Positions 1 through 6,774 of a stretch of 64,000 nt of DNA are shown here, one piece after another (position 1 is the stretch's first letter; every line of letters starts with the position of its first letter). The translations under genes and the position numbers were made by a program. The notes beneath the pieces are model-generated. The model did not search any database and was not told the DNA's origin. It was given only the letters and a program-made list of their open reading frames with translations. Origin of the DNA: JAVBJN01 sp031546985. Lineage in GTDB: Bacteria > Bacteroidota > Bacteroidia > Chitinophagales > Chitinophagaceae. The DNA lies in assembly GCA_031546985.1 (NCBI GenBank), contig JAVBJN010000003.1, positions 1 through 64,000 on the forward strand. Direction: 5' to 3'.

Positions 1-510
1 ATAGCCATTATTGGTAATGGCAAAGCCCGTACCGCCAAAGTTACCGGGGTTAACCGGAGCCGGAGAGGAGGTTTCGTGCTGCTTGGCCGAGTTTATATTA
101 CGGATGAGTGCGTTCTGGCTTTTCTTAATCGTTTCCAGTTCGCGTCTCAGCATGGTATAACCCGCTGTTTGTTTCTTATAAGTATAGCTGGTGCCCCAGT
201 AGGTGGCCAGTGAGGTGATGAGTGCCACAGCAGCTGCTACGCCCGCAATTTTGCGGTAAGCCTGCCACATATGCACTACTTTGCCACTTCCGGTATCCTG
301 TTGCTGGTTCATTACGGCCGAAAGGTTTTGTTGCAACACATTTCTTTCTCCATAATGGCCCAGAGACTCCTGCAGTTGTTTAAAGGCGGCAATGTCTGAT
401 TCTATTTCGGGATGGGATTTCCGGTAGTTTTCAAATTCCGCTTTTTCATCTGCACTCATCTGACCCGTAAGGTAGCGATCAATCCACTCTATCATTTGAA
501 TCTGCTCCAT
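1..510 (-). CDS. Membrane-anchored trypsin-like serine protease with anti-sigma-like N-terminus (3' end outside window)
   Basis: The frame is open from an ATG at 510 to the window edge, giving 170 codons and no stop. Residues 1-75 are hydrophilic and begin MEQIQMIEWIDRYL, resembling the cytoplasmic part of anti-sigma factors. Residues about 86-106 form a hydrophobic membrane segment, followed by a charged linker. The last visible residues, NFGGTGFAITNNGY, match the opening strand of HtrA/trypsin-like peptidases, where the catalytic His motif normally follows. The gene starts 15 bases after the ECF sigma gene, so the two are probably co-transcribed. I infer that the N-terminus restrains the sigma factor and the protease domain lies outside the cytoplasm. 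The catalytic triad is outside the window. Confidence 0.7.
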   Translation of the reverse strand, partial: MEQIQMIEWIDRYLTGQMSADEKAEFENYRKSHPEIESDIAAFKQLQESLGHYGERNVLQQNLSAVMNQQQDTGSGKVVHMWQAYRKIAGVAAAVALITSLATYWGTSYTYKKQTAGYTMLRRELETIKKSQNALIRNINSAKQHETSSPAPVNPGNFGGTGFAITNNGY

Positions 511-525
511 GGTCGTAGTCGTTCA

Positions 526-1104
526 CTAAGCTTTTATATTGGCCTGTTCCGAAAAGAAAAGTTTTTTCAGCCGGTTCAGGCATTTGTATTTCTGGGTTTT
601 AGCGTTGTCGGCGCTGGTATAGCCATACTTGTCGCGAATCTCCAGCATGCTTTTCTTTTGCAGGTAATAATCTATAATGATGCCTTTGCAGGGTTCGCCC
701 AGTTTTTCCAGGGCTACTTTCATCTGTACATAATTATTTTCCTGCGTCTGAAACCACTGTAAATCGCTTTCTACATCGGGAGCCTCTTCGGACATATTTT
801 CAAGAAGTACCATGCGATTGTTCTGCTGCTGCTTTTTCATCCAGAGGTTCTTCATTACTGCAAAAAGGTAAGTCGATAACTTACATTGCAGGTCAAATTC
901 TCCCTCCCGAACTTTCTCGAACATCACTATAATAGCCTCCTGAAAAAGATCTCTGGCGTCATCTTCATGACCCATTTGCGCTCCGCCGGTGATCTTCATA
1001 GCCATTGGAAAATACTTTTTGTATATGATTTCCAATGATTTGCGATCGTTTTCGGCTAGTCCGACCAATAACTCCCTGTCTGTATGGCTTAAACCTTTAT
1101 CCAC
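526..1104 (-). CDS. RNA polymerase ECF sigma factor
   Basis: This 192-residue protein has the two-domain layout of ECF sigma-70 factors. A region-2 helix set spans residues about 20-95 and includes DARDLFQEAIIVMFEKV. An acidic linker follows, then a region-4 helix-turn-helix at about 125-185. The start codon is GTG at 1104, read as MDKGLSH. It directs RNA polymerase to a small regulon, which cannot be read from sequence. The next gene downstream encodes a membrane protein with an anti-sigma-like N-terminus, the usual partner arrangement. The upstream region, shared with a divergent lipoprotein gene, carries an inverted GGTAACCC repeat that could be the promoter target or an operator. Confidence 0.88.
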   Translation of the reverse strand: MDKGLSHTDRELLVGLAENDRKSLEIIYKKYFPMAMKITGGAQMGHEDDARDLFQEAIIVMFEKVREGEFDLQCKLSTYLFAVMKNLWMKKQQQNNRMVLLENMSEEAPDVESDLQWFQTQENNYVQMKVALEKLGEPCKGIIIDYYLQKKSMLEIRDKYGYTSADNAKTQKYKCLNRLKKLFFSEQANIKA

Positions 1105-1128
1105 TTATTAATACAAAATTTAAGGAAT

Positions 1129-1178
1129 GGTAACCCAAAAATCAGGCTGAAAAAAAATTTTCACAAAGATGGGTTACC
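1129..1178. repeat. Inverted repeat GGTAACCC / GGGTTACC in divergent promoter region
   Basis: GGTAACCC at 1129-1136 is matched by its exact reverse complement GGGTTACC at 1171-1178, with 34 bases between them. The pair sits between the ECF sigma gene and the divergent lipoprotein gene. It could be two copies of a -35-like element recognised by the sigma factor, one facing each gene, or the two halves of an operator. The function is inferred. Confidence 0.4.
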
Positions 1179-1233
1179 TTTTTTTAAAAACGGTATAAAT
1201 GCTATAAAACGTAAACAAATAAAATCTCAGAAA

Positions 1234-1470
1234 ATGAAAAACACTTTCAAATTCGGTTTCCTGGCTATCGCTTTCGGTGTTGTTATCGCTTCTTGCGGTG
1301 GTGCTAAAACTGAAGAAACTCCTTCTACTGATTCTACTACCACTAACGTAGAAGCTACCACCACTACTACTGTAGATACAACTGGCGCTGCTACCTCTAC
1401 AACTACTGTTGATAGCACTACTACTTCTACTACCACTACTGTTGATTCTTCAGCTAAAGCTGCTCACTAA
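1234..1470 (+). CDS. Small threonine-rich lipoprotein
   Basis: This 78-residue protein has a lipoprotein signal peptide with lipobox IASC; Cys21 would be the acylated residue. The mature part, about 57 residues, is almost entirely Thr, Ser, Val, Asp and Ala, with runs such as TTTTT, and has no recognisable fold. Such stretches are usually disordered, and Thr/Ser-rich segments are possible O-glycosylation sites in Bacteroidota; that role is inference. The gene is divergent from the ECF sigma gene and ends at its own strong terminator. Function unknown. The clear signal peptide, ordinary start and terminator argue that it is a real gene despite its low complexity. Confidence 0.75.
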   Translation: MKNTFKFGFLAIAFGVVIASCGGAKTEETPSTDSTTTNVEATTTTTVDTTGAATSTTTVDSTTTSTTTTVDSSAKAAH

Positions 1471-1498
1471 TCATTAGTCGAAAGTAGACAAATATTTA

Positions 1499-1532
1499 GC
1501 CGTTGACCATTGGTCAACGGCTTTTTTGTTTT
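1499..1532 (+). terminator. Rho-independent terminator after the Thr-rich lipoprotein
   Basis: GCCGTTGACC (1499-1508) pairs with GGTCAACGGC (1512-1521) around a 3-base loop, followed by TTTTTTGTTTT. It lies 28 bases after the stop codon. Confidence 0.9.
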
Positions 1533-1543
1533 AAGTCCTTTCT

Positions 1544-2035
1544 TTAAAGATCCAGCGGCGATTTCTCGCCCGGCTTCTTCTGCAAAATCAGGGCCATAAA
1601 GGCCGAGGTAACAATACCCAGTATCATACCACCAATAATGCCCACAATAGTATAATTGCGGATGCTGAAATAGTTTTCGGCTTCAGCCGCCGTCATTTGC
1701 CCGGATTGGATAGAATATGCCTTGATATTGGTAAAATAATGAGGTGAAATGAGTGTATGGCTAATAAGCGTAACGGGTATTACCATGATGGTAACCACCA
1801 GCGTAACCAGTAAGCCGGCAATAAATGCGTCTTTAAAGGAAATATAACCGCCGTTGTCTCTTCTTTTGGTATAAATAGCCCGGAAAAAGATCGTTACCGC
1901 AGGGATGGCAAACAAATTGGTGTAGGCTGCATGCTGGCTAATGAGGTTATCATGCAGGCCAATGGCCCTTTCAAAAGCCATCCACAATAATGTAGCGAGG
2001 GTAAAAATAAGCCCCCATTTTATGGCGTGTTTCAT
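1544..2035 (-). CDS. DUF4199 family membrane protein
   Basis: This 163-residue integral membrane protein starts at the ATG at 2035 (MKHAIKWGLIF). Four hydrophobic segments are visible, near residues 5-23, 37-53, 65-90 and 128-152. A loop between segments 3 and 4 contains the pattern TAAEAENYFSIRNY. This four-helix layout and the 'FKDAFIAGLLVTLV' segment match the DUF4199 family, common in Bacteroidota and of unknown function. The next genes on the same strand, rsmI and purS, are separated by gaps of about 95 and 130 bases, so an operon is uncertain. Confidence 0.75.
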   Translation of the reverse strand: MKHAIKWGLIFTLATLLWMAFERAIGLHDNLISQHAAYTNLFAIPAVTIFFRAIYTKRRDNGGYISFKDAFIAGLLVTLVVTIMVIPVTLISHTLISPHYFTNIKAYSIQSGQMTAAEAENYFSIRNYTIVGIIGGMILGIVTSAFMALILQKKPGEKSPLDL

Positions 2036-2128
2036 AGTACGGGATTTACAGATCAATAAAAATCAAGTACACAGCAGGTTATGCTGTGTGGCATTACAAG
2101 TTACCGAATTATAGGGAGTGGAAAAAGC

Positions 2129-2800
2129 CTATTTCTCCTTTCCGGCTATTACAATTACAATTTCTCCTTTGGGGGGATGCTTGGTGTAGTGCGCTATAAT
2201 TTCTGTGAGGGTGCCACGGGTGTTTTCTTCAAACTTCTTGCTTAGCTCGCGGCTTACGCTGGCCTGGCGGTCTTCACCAAAATACTTGGTGGCTTCCTGC
2301 AGGGTTTTTACCAGTCTTACCGGAGATTCATAAAAAACAATTGTTCTGGGGTCCTCTGCCAATTGGGTGAGCATGGTGTGGCGGCCTTTCTTGGGCGGTA
2401 AAAAACCTTCGAAGGTAAAGCGGTTGGTAGGCAAGCCAGAGTTAACCAGTGCCGGCACAAAAGCAGTAGCGCCAGGCAGGCACTCTACAGGCACGCCATT
2501 GCGCACACATTCGCGCACCAGTAAAAAACCAGGATCGCTGATGCCGGGCGTACCCGCATCGGTGAGCAATGCCATGGTTTTGCCTTCTTTCAGTTGGTCT
2601 ACCAGGTGTTGAAGCACCCGGTGCTCATTATGCTGGTGGTAAGGGGTAAGTGGCTTTTGAATGCCGTAGTGCTGCATTAAAAAAGCCGAAGTTCGGGTAT
2701 CTTCGGCCAGTATCAGGTCTACCTGCTCCAGCACCTTTACCGCTCTGTAAGTCATATCTTCCAGGTTGCCAATGGGCGTGGGTACAAGGTATAGTCGCAT
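2129..2800 (-). CDS. rsmI: 16S rRNA (cytidine(1402)-2'-O)-methyltransferase
   Basis: This 223-residue tetrapyrrole-methylase-fold enzyme uses S-adenosylmethionine to 2'-O-methylate C1402 in the ribosomal decoding centre. The N-terminal LYLVPTPIGNLEDMTYRA and LAEDTRTS blocks, the LLTDAGTPGISDPG glycine-rich SAM loop at residues about 79-92 and the VFYESPVR motif are all diagnostic of RsmI. The protein stops soon after GEIVIVIAGK, so it is at the short end of the family, which often has an extra C-terminal domain. It is cytoplasmic and probably monocistronic. Confidence 0.95.
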   Translation of the reverse strand: MRLYLVPTPIGNLEDMTYRAVKVLEQVDLILAEDTRTSAFLMQHYGIQKPLTPYHQHNEHRVLQHLVDQLKEGKTMALLTDAGTPGISDPGFLLVRECVRNGVPVECLPGATAFVPALVNSGLPTNRFTFEGFLPPKKGRHTMLTQLAEDPRTIVFYESPVRLVKTLQEATKYFGEDRQASVSRELSKKFEENTRGTLTEIIAHYTKHPPKGEIVIVIAGKEK

Positions 2801-2845
2801 GGATTGTAGAGTTATATAGGTATAAAATGTGCACTACGCACTGTA

Positions 2846-2891
2846 AATATAAAAGGCCGGCAGTGAGGTTTACCCTTTTCCGCCGACCTTT
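2846..2891 (-). terminator. Minus-strand terminator after purS
   Basis: Read on the minus strand, AAAGGTCGGC (2891-2882) pairs with GCCGGCCTTT (2861-2852), with one G-U pair, followed by TTATATTT. It lies just downstream of the purS stop and would end the pssA-purS transcript. Confidence 0.65.
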
Positions 2892-2933
2892 CAAATGATA
2901 TGGTAGAACAGGTGCGGATCACACCCGGTCTGG

Positions 2934-3185
2934 TTATATTTCTTCGATAGTGAAGTTGTATTGCTCCATTACAGGGTTGGCCAGCAGTTTTTTGCTTGCG
3001 CTTTCGGCAATGGCTTCGGCTTCAGCTTTGGTGGCTGCATCGATGGTCAGTGTAATATGTTTACCCACACGTACATCCTGTACGCCATGAAAGCTCATGT
3101 TGTGCAATCCGCCCAATACCGCTTTACCCTGAGGATCCAGCAATTCTTTTAAAGGCATTACGTTGATGTGTGCTACGAAAGTCAT
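2934..3185 (-). CDS. purS: Phosphoribosylformylglycinamidine synthase subunit PurS
   Basis: This 83-residue protein fits the small PurS subunit, which in organisms with split FGAM synthase bridges PurL and PurQ in the fourth step of purine synthesis. Visible signatures are the N-terminal strand followed by LLDPQGKAVLGGLHNMSF and the GVQDVRVGKHITL segment, with a C-terminal NPVMEQYNFTIEEI tail. Length and motif order agree with the family. It starts one base after the pssA stop, so it is probably translated from the same mRNA. purL and purQ are not in the window. Confidence 0.92.
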   Translation of the reverse strand: MTFVAHINVMPLKELLDPQGKAVLGGLHNMSFHGVQDVRVGKHITLTIDAATKAEAEAIAESASKKLLANPVMEQYNFTIEEI

Positions 3186-3186
3186 G

Positions 3187-3942
3187 TTACTCGTATTTGT
3201 AGAAAATTGAAAAAACTATATAGGCCGCAAAGATAACAGGAATTGCTAAATATTGGAGCGTGGCCAGCAGTACAATGCTCAATAGAATAAAAATATACTG
3301 CAATTCGTTGCCCTTAAAGCCTTTTCCGCTGAATTTGAAGCTGAAGAATCTTAACGGGCTCACCATCAGCCAGCACAGCAGCGCAATAATCAGGTACAGT
3401 ACCCACCATTGTTGCAGCACTACACCCACTCCTTTTACATTATAGAACTGGATAGGCACCAGCGATGCTACCAGCAAGCCCACAGCCGGGGTAGGCATGC
3501 CGCGGAAATAAGTTTTTTGCTCGGTAGAGATGTTGAATTTGGCCAGTCTCAGGGCGGCAAAGCAGGCCAGCAAAAAGGCCGGAGCACTCAGGTGAATGGG
3601 TACATCCAGCGCATGCGGTTCTTTCATCCAGGCGCCCCAAAGCATTTTGTAGAGAATCATAGCCGGCGCTACGCCAAACGAAACCACATCGGCCAGCGAA
3701 TCGAGTTGTATACCCATAGGGCCGGAAACACCCATTGCACGGGCTACCAATCCGTCAAAGAAATCGCAAACGCCCGCCAGCAAAATGCATAACGCACCCC
3801 ACATGAGTTGTTCGGTGCCCAGCACCCAGTATTCCTCACCACCAAAAGACGACAGAAAGGGATGGGACGTAAGAATAAAACTTATGGCACAGCAACCGAA
3901 AAACAGGTTGCCGAGGGTAATAATATTGGGTAATTGTTTCAT
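3187..3942 (-). CDS. pssA: CDP-diacylglycerol--serine O-phosphatidyltransferase
   Basis: This 251-residue membrane enzyme makes phosphatidylserine, precursor of phosphatidylethanolamine, from CDP-diacylglycerol and L-serine. The CDP-alcohol phosphotransferase motif DG-x2-AR-x8-G-x3-D-x3-D is visible starting at DGLVARAMGVSG (residue about 63), with the downstream Asp pair in QLDSLAD. Several transmembrane helices follow, ending in IVFSIFYKYE. It opens the short operon with purS. The upstream 300 bases separate it from the divergent leader and thioesterase gene at 4.1 kb. Confidence 0.93.
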   Translation of the reverse strand: MKQLPNIITLGNLFFGCCAISFILTSHPFLSSFGGEEYWVLGTEQLMWGALCILLAGVCDFFDGLVARAMGVSGPMGIQLDSLADVVSFGVAPAMILYKMLWGAWMKEPHALDVPIHLSAPAFLLACFAALRLAKFNISTEQKTYFRGMPTPAVGLLVASLVPIQFYNVKGVGVVLQQWWVLYLIIALLCWLMVSPLRFFSFKFSGKGFKGNELQYIFILLSIVLLATLQYLAIPVIFAAYIVFSIFYKYE

Positions 3943-4075
3943 GTAAACGGCCGAAAGTTGTTTAATGCGCTAAGAAAGGGATAAAAATAAAAAGTACGGG
4001 TTAAAAAACGCAGAAATGTTCTGGCTTGCGGCCCGAACATAGAAAATATTTTTATGGATTTACATACAATGTTAT

Positions 4076-4083
4076 TAATTTTG
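4076..4083 (+). promoter_or_regulatory. Bacteroidota -7 promoter box (TAATTTTG) of the 4.1 kb leader
   Basis: TAATTTTG fits the TAnnTTTG consensus. It places the transcript start at about 4088-4091, exactly at the base of the leader stem. I see no clear TTG at the -33 spacing. No other box lies between the leader terminator and the thioesterase start. Confidence 0.6.
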
Positions 4084-4087
4084 CACC

Positions 4088-4198
4088 GCAAATGATGACA
4101 TCCAAGTATATAAAGTGTTGCAAGAAGCCTGTATTAAGCGGGGTGGAGATGTCATTGCAGCAGGTAACTGAACCTGGAAATTAAAAAATGACGATACC
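4088..4198 (+). ncRNA. Candidate structured leader RNA (attenuator/riboswitch-like) upstream of thioesterase
   Basis: The segment between the -7 box and the terminator folds into a closed stem. ATGACATC (4095-4102) pairs with GATGTCAT (4148-4155), and GCA (4088-4090) pairs with TGC (4156-4158) across a 4-base bulge. A second hairpin, CAGGT (4161-4165) with ACCTG (4172-4176), follows. GCGGGG at 4138-4143 repeats the 3' arm of the downstream terminator and is complementary to its 5' arm (CCCCGC, 4202-4207), giving a possible antiterminator. It does not match any riboswitch class I can recall (B12, TPP, SAM, preQ1, THF). The alternative is an independent small RNA ending at the terminator. Confidence 0.5.
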
Positions 4199-4227
4199 AA
4201 GCCCCGCGTAATTGCGGGGCTTTTTTT
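4199..4227 (+). terminator. Intrinsic terminator 20 bases upstream of thioesterase start
   Basis: AAGCCCCGC (4199-4207) pairs with GCGGGGCTT (4214-4222) around a 6-base loop, overlapping a run of seven T. It lies between a promoter box and the coding sequence, so the gene can only be expressed by read-through unless another promoter exists. Confidence 0.9.
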
Positions 4228-4247
4228 ATACTGTTAAACCACTCAAA

Positions 4248-4649
4248 ATGAAACTGATCAATAAGAAGATCTGTATGACCAAAGACCTGGGTATTCACGG
4301 CAATGTGTTTGGTGGTATTCTGATGTCCTGGATCGATGAGGCCGCCGCCGCTTATGCTACCGAATATTGCCATACGCCCAATATGGTAACCCTGCGTATG
4401 GGAGAGATGCTGTTTAAGAAACCCTTAAAGATGGGCAACCACATCCGTATTTATGGCGATGTGGCCAACCTGGGCAATACTTCTATTACACTCAATATCG
4501 AAGCCCGCCGGTATAATGTATATAGTGGTGAAGAAACCGTGGTATGTACTACCTCCATCACCTTTGTACGTATCGACGACGATGGCAACCCTACACCTAT
4601 CGGAGAATCGGTAAAAAACAAGCATACCAGCGTGCTGGAAGGCAAGTAA
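4248..4649 (+). CDS. Acyl-CoA thioesterase, hotdog fold (YciA-like)
   Basis: This 133-residue protein should hydrolyse acyl-CoA to free fatty acid and CoA. The start chosen is the ATG at 4248 (MKLINKKICMTKDLG), because longer versions would begin inside the terminator. The hotdog signature is HGNVFGGILMSWIDEAAAAYA, where the Asp in the central helix is the usual catalytic residue. The family strand pairs RMGEMLFKKPLKMGNHIRIYG and VCTTSITFVRIDDDG follow. A second, different family member lies at 32.6 kb. The gene sits immediately behind the leader and terminator described at 4.1 kb, so its expression may be attenuated. The natural acyl substrate is unknown. Confidence 0.82.
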   Translation: MKLINKKICMTKDLGIHGNVFGGILMSWIDEAAAAYATEYCHTPNMVTLRMGEMLFKKPLKMGNHIRIYGDVANLGNTSITLNIEARRYNVYSGEETVVCTTSITFVRIDDDGNPTPIGESVKNKHTSVLEGK

Positions 4650-4676
4650 AAATAACTAAGTATTACCCGTTATAGG

Positions 4677-4706
4677 AAGCCGGCTTTGTGCCGGCTTTTT
4701 CTTTTT
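4677..4706 (+). terminator. Terminator after thioesterase gene
   Basis: AGCCGGC (4678-4684) pairs with GCCGGCT (4690-4696) around TTTGT, followed by TTTTCTTTTT. Confidence 0.88.
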
Positions 4707-4811
4707 AGCATGTTTTTCAATAAGTTAGTCACCGTGTTAAGTCATTTGATTAATAGTTTTGGTTAAAACTAAATATTTCCTTCTCTTTGTGTCATATAAT
4801 GGTATTCTTAT

Positions 4812-5435
4812 ATGGAAAAGAAAGCGAAAGAGACCGGTGTGCCTGCGGAGATGTCTACAGAAGAAAAGATACTGGAAGCAGCCAGGGTGGTATTTACCCA
4901 AAAAGGTTATGCCGCCACCCGCACCCGCGATATTGCAGAAGAGGCTGGCATTAACCTGGCCTTGCTCAACTATTATTTCCGAAGTAAAGAGAAACTGTTT
5001 CACCAGGTGATGGCAGAGAATATGCAACGCTTTTTTGGCATCATTGCACCCATTATTACGGATGTAAAAACCAGTCTTAATACCAAAATAGGCCTTATTG
5101 CAGAAGCCTACATCAACCAGCTTAACCAAAATCCCGATCTGCCCATTTTTGTACTTAGCGAAATTCGCAACAACCCGGCGCAGTTTAAATCGAGAATACC
5201 CATCGATACCCTTATTGCCGATGCTTCGTTCTTTACACAGCTACGCGAGCGCCGGCCAGATGTGCACCCGGTGCAGTTCCTTATCAACATTTTAGGCATG
5301 AGTGTATTTGCATTTGTGGCCAAACCCGTTTTTCTGGCGGCCAATGTGGTAGATGAAGCAGCGTTCCAAGCCATGATGGAAGAGCGCAAAAGGCTTATCC
5401 CGGTATGGGTAGAGGCCATGTTGAATACCCAATAA
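4812..5435 (+). CDS. TetR/AcrR family transcriptional regulator
   Basis: This 207-residue protein has an N-terminal helix-turn-helix at residues about 17-62 (EEKILEAARVVFTQKGYAATRTRDIAEEAG, then LNYYFRSKEKLF), the standard TetR DNA-binding domain. A helical ligand-binding domain fills the rest. It is the first gene of a same-strand cluster encoding a complete tripartite ABC exporter, so it most likely represses that cluster and is released by a substrate of the pump. In E. coli the comparable regulator CecR (YbiH) precedes ybhGFSR in the same way. A weak -7-like box (TCTCTTTG) lies just upstream. The ligand is unknown. Confidence 0.9.
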   Translation: MEKKAKETGVPAEMSTEEKILEAARVVFTQKGYAATRTRDIAEEAGINLALLNYYFRSKEKLFHQVMAENMQRFFGIIAPIITDVKTSLNTKIGLIAEAYINQLNQNPDLPIFVLSEIRNNPAQFKSRIPIDTLIADASFFTQLRERRPDVHPVQFLINILGMSVFAFVAKPVFLAANVVDEAAFQAMMEERKRLIPVWVEAMLNTQ

Positions 5436-5483
5436 TTTTTGTCGGAGACTTTATTCCATTCTTATCTACTAAAAATCCAGAGG

Positions 5484-6758
5484 ATGATTAACGTAAGCCG
5501 GTCTGTTGTAATACTGTTTATGGGTTGTTTGCTGTTTAAGACAGCCAATGCCCAGTCTACAGTAACCATCGAAGACTGTTACCGTTTGGCAAGGGAGAAT
5601 TACCCCCTGATTAAAAAGCAGGACCTGATAGGCAAAAGCAGGAACTACAGTTTGCAAAATGCGGCGCGCATGTACCTGCCGCAGTTGAATGTAACGGGTC
5701 AGGCTTCTTACCAGTCAGATGTAGTGGCTTTTCCCGATGTGTTTCCCAACCTGCCCAACGTAATTCCCGCGCTCAGCAAAGACCAGTACCGGTTGCAGGC
5801 CGATGTGAACCAGGTGATTTACGATGGTGGCAACATCAGCAACCAGCGGGCTTTGATCCGGGCCAATAACGATGTGGCCCAGCAAAGTGTAGAGGTAAAT
5901 CTTTACGCCATCAAAGACCGTATAAACCAGGTTTATTTTTCGGTATTGCTCATGGATGAGCAATGGAAACAAAACGAACTTAAAATATCGAACCTGCAGA
6001 ATGTGGTAGAGAAAGCCGAAGCCGCATTGACCAATGGCGCTGCTTTTCGCAGCAGTGTAAATGAGCTGAAGGCCGAGGTGGTAAATGCCGAAATGGTGAG
6101 CATCGAGCTTCAGGCCAACCGCGCTGCTTACATCGATATGCTGGGTACGCTCATAGGTAAGGAACTGGAGCAGAATGCTACATTGACTACGCCTTCGCTA
6201 CAGGTAGTGGAAGCGGGCATTAACCGGCCCGAGCTGCGCTTGTACGATTTGCAGAAACATGTGTACGATATTGAAGACCGCAGGCTTAAAACCGATTACC
6301 TGCCCAAACTAAGCGCATTTTTTACCGGGGCATATGGCAGGCCCACACTCAATATCATCAGCAATCAATTTGGGCCCTGGTATATTTTTGGCGCCAGGCT
6401 CAACTGGAACCTGGGCAGTTTGTACACGTTGCGCAACAACAAACTGAACCTGGATCTGAACCGCAAAAGCATGGATGTAGACCGGGAGACATTTCTGTTT
6501 AACACCAACCTGTCGTTAAAGCAGCAGGAAAGCAACGAAGATAAATACCGGCAACTGCTCAAGAAGGATGAAGACGCGGTAGCGCTGCGCACTTCGGTTA
6601 AAACCTCGGCCGAGGCCCAGTTGCAGAATGGTGTTATTACCGTGCACGATTTTATAGCCCAGGTAAATGCCGAAAACCTGGCCCGGCAGCAACTCATACT
6701 GCACAAAATCATGCTCATACAAGCACAATACCAACAAAATTATACTGCAGGCAACTAA
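5484..6758 (+). CDS. TolC-family outer membrane efflux protein
   Basis: This 424-residue protein is the outer membrane channel of the exporter. I chose the ATG at 5484, preceded by AGAGG and followed by a signal peptide (MINVSRSVVILFMGCLLFKTANAQS); an in-frame ATG at 5439 would put extra residues before it. The mature part has the TolC repeat pattern: long amphipathic helices rich in Gln, Asn and Ala (such as VEKAEAALTNGAAFRSSVNELKAE) alternating with beta strands. Having its own TolC in the operon differs from E. coli ybhGFSR, which borrows the shared TolC. It follows the regulator by 48 bases. Confidence 0.88.
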   Translation: MINVSRSVVILFMGCLLFKTANAQSTVTIEDCYRLARENYPLIKKQDLIGKSRNYSLQNAARMYLPQLNVTGQASYQSDVVAFPDVFPNLPNVIPALSKDQYRLQADVNQVIYDGGNISNQRALIRANNDVAQQSVEVNLYAIKDRINQVYFSVLLMDEQWKQNELKISNLQNVVEKAEAALTNGAAFRSSVNELKAEVVNAEMVSIELQANRAAYIDMLGTLIGKELEQNATLTTPSLQVVEAGINRPELRLYDLQKHVYDIEDRRLKTDYLPKLSAFFTGAYGRPTLNIISNQFGPWYIFGARLNWNLGSLYTLRNNKLNLDLNRKSMDVDRETFLFNTNLSLKQQESNEDKYRQLLKKDEDAVALRTSVKTSAEAQLQNGVITVHDFIAQVNAENLARQQLILHKIMLIQAQYQQNYTAGN

Positions 6759-6774
6759 CCTATAACCCGTTATT

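Noticed and set aside
1227..1436. Val-rich minus-strand frame opposite the Thr-rich lipoprotein
   Set aside because: It is the complement of Thr/Val/Asp codons; only the plus strand has a lipobox, start context and terminator.
4084..4198. SRP (4.5S) RNA or tmRNA
   Set aside because: The conserved SRP GGUCAGG...GGAAGGAAGCAGCC loop and the tmRNA tRNA-like ends are absent.
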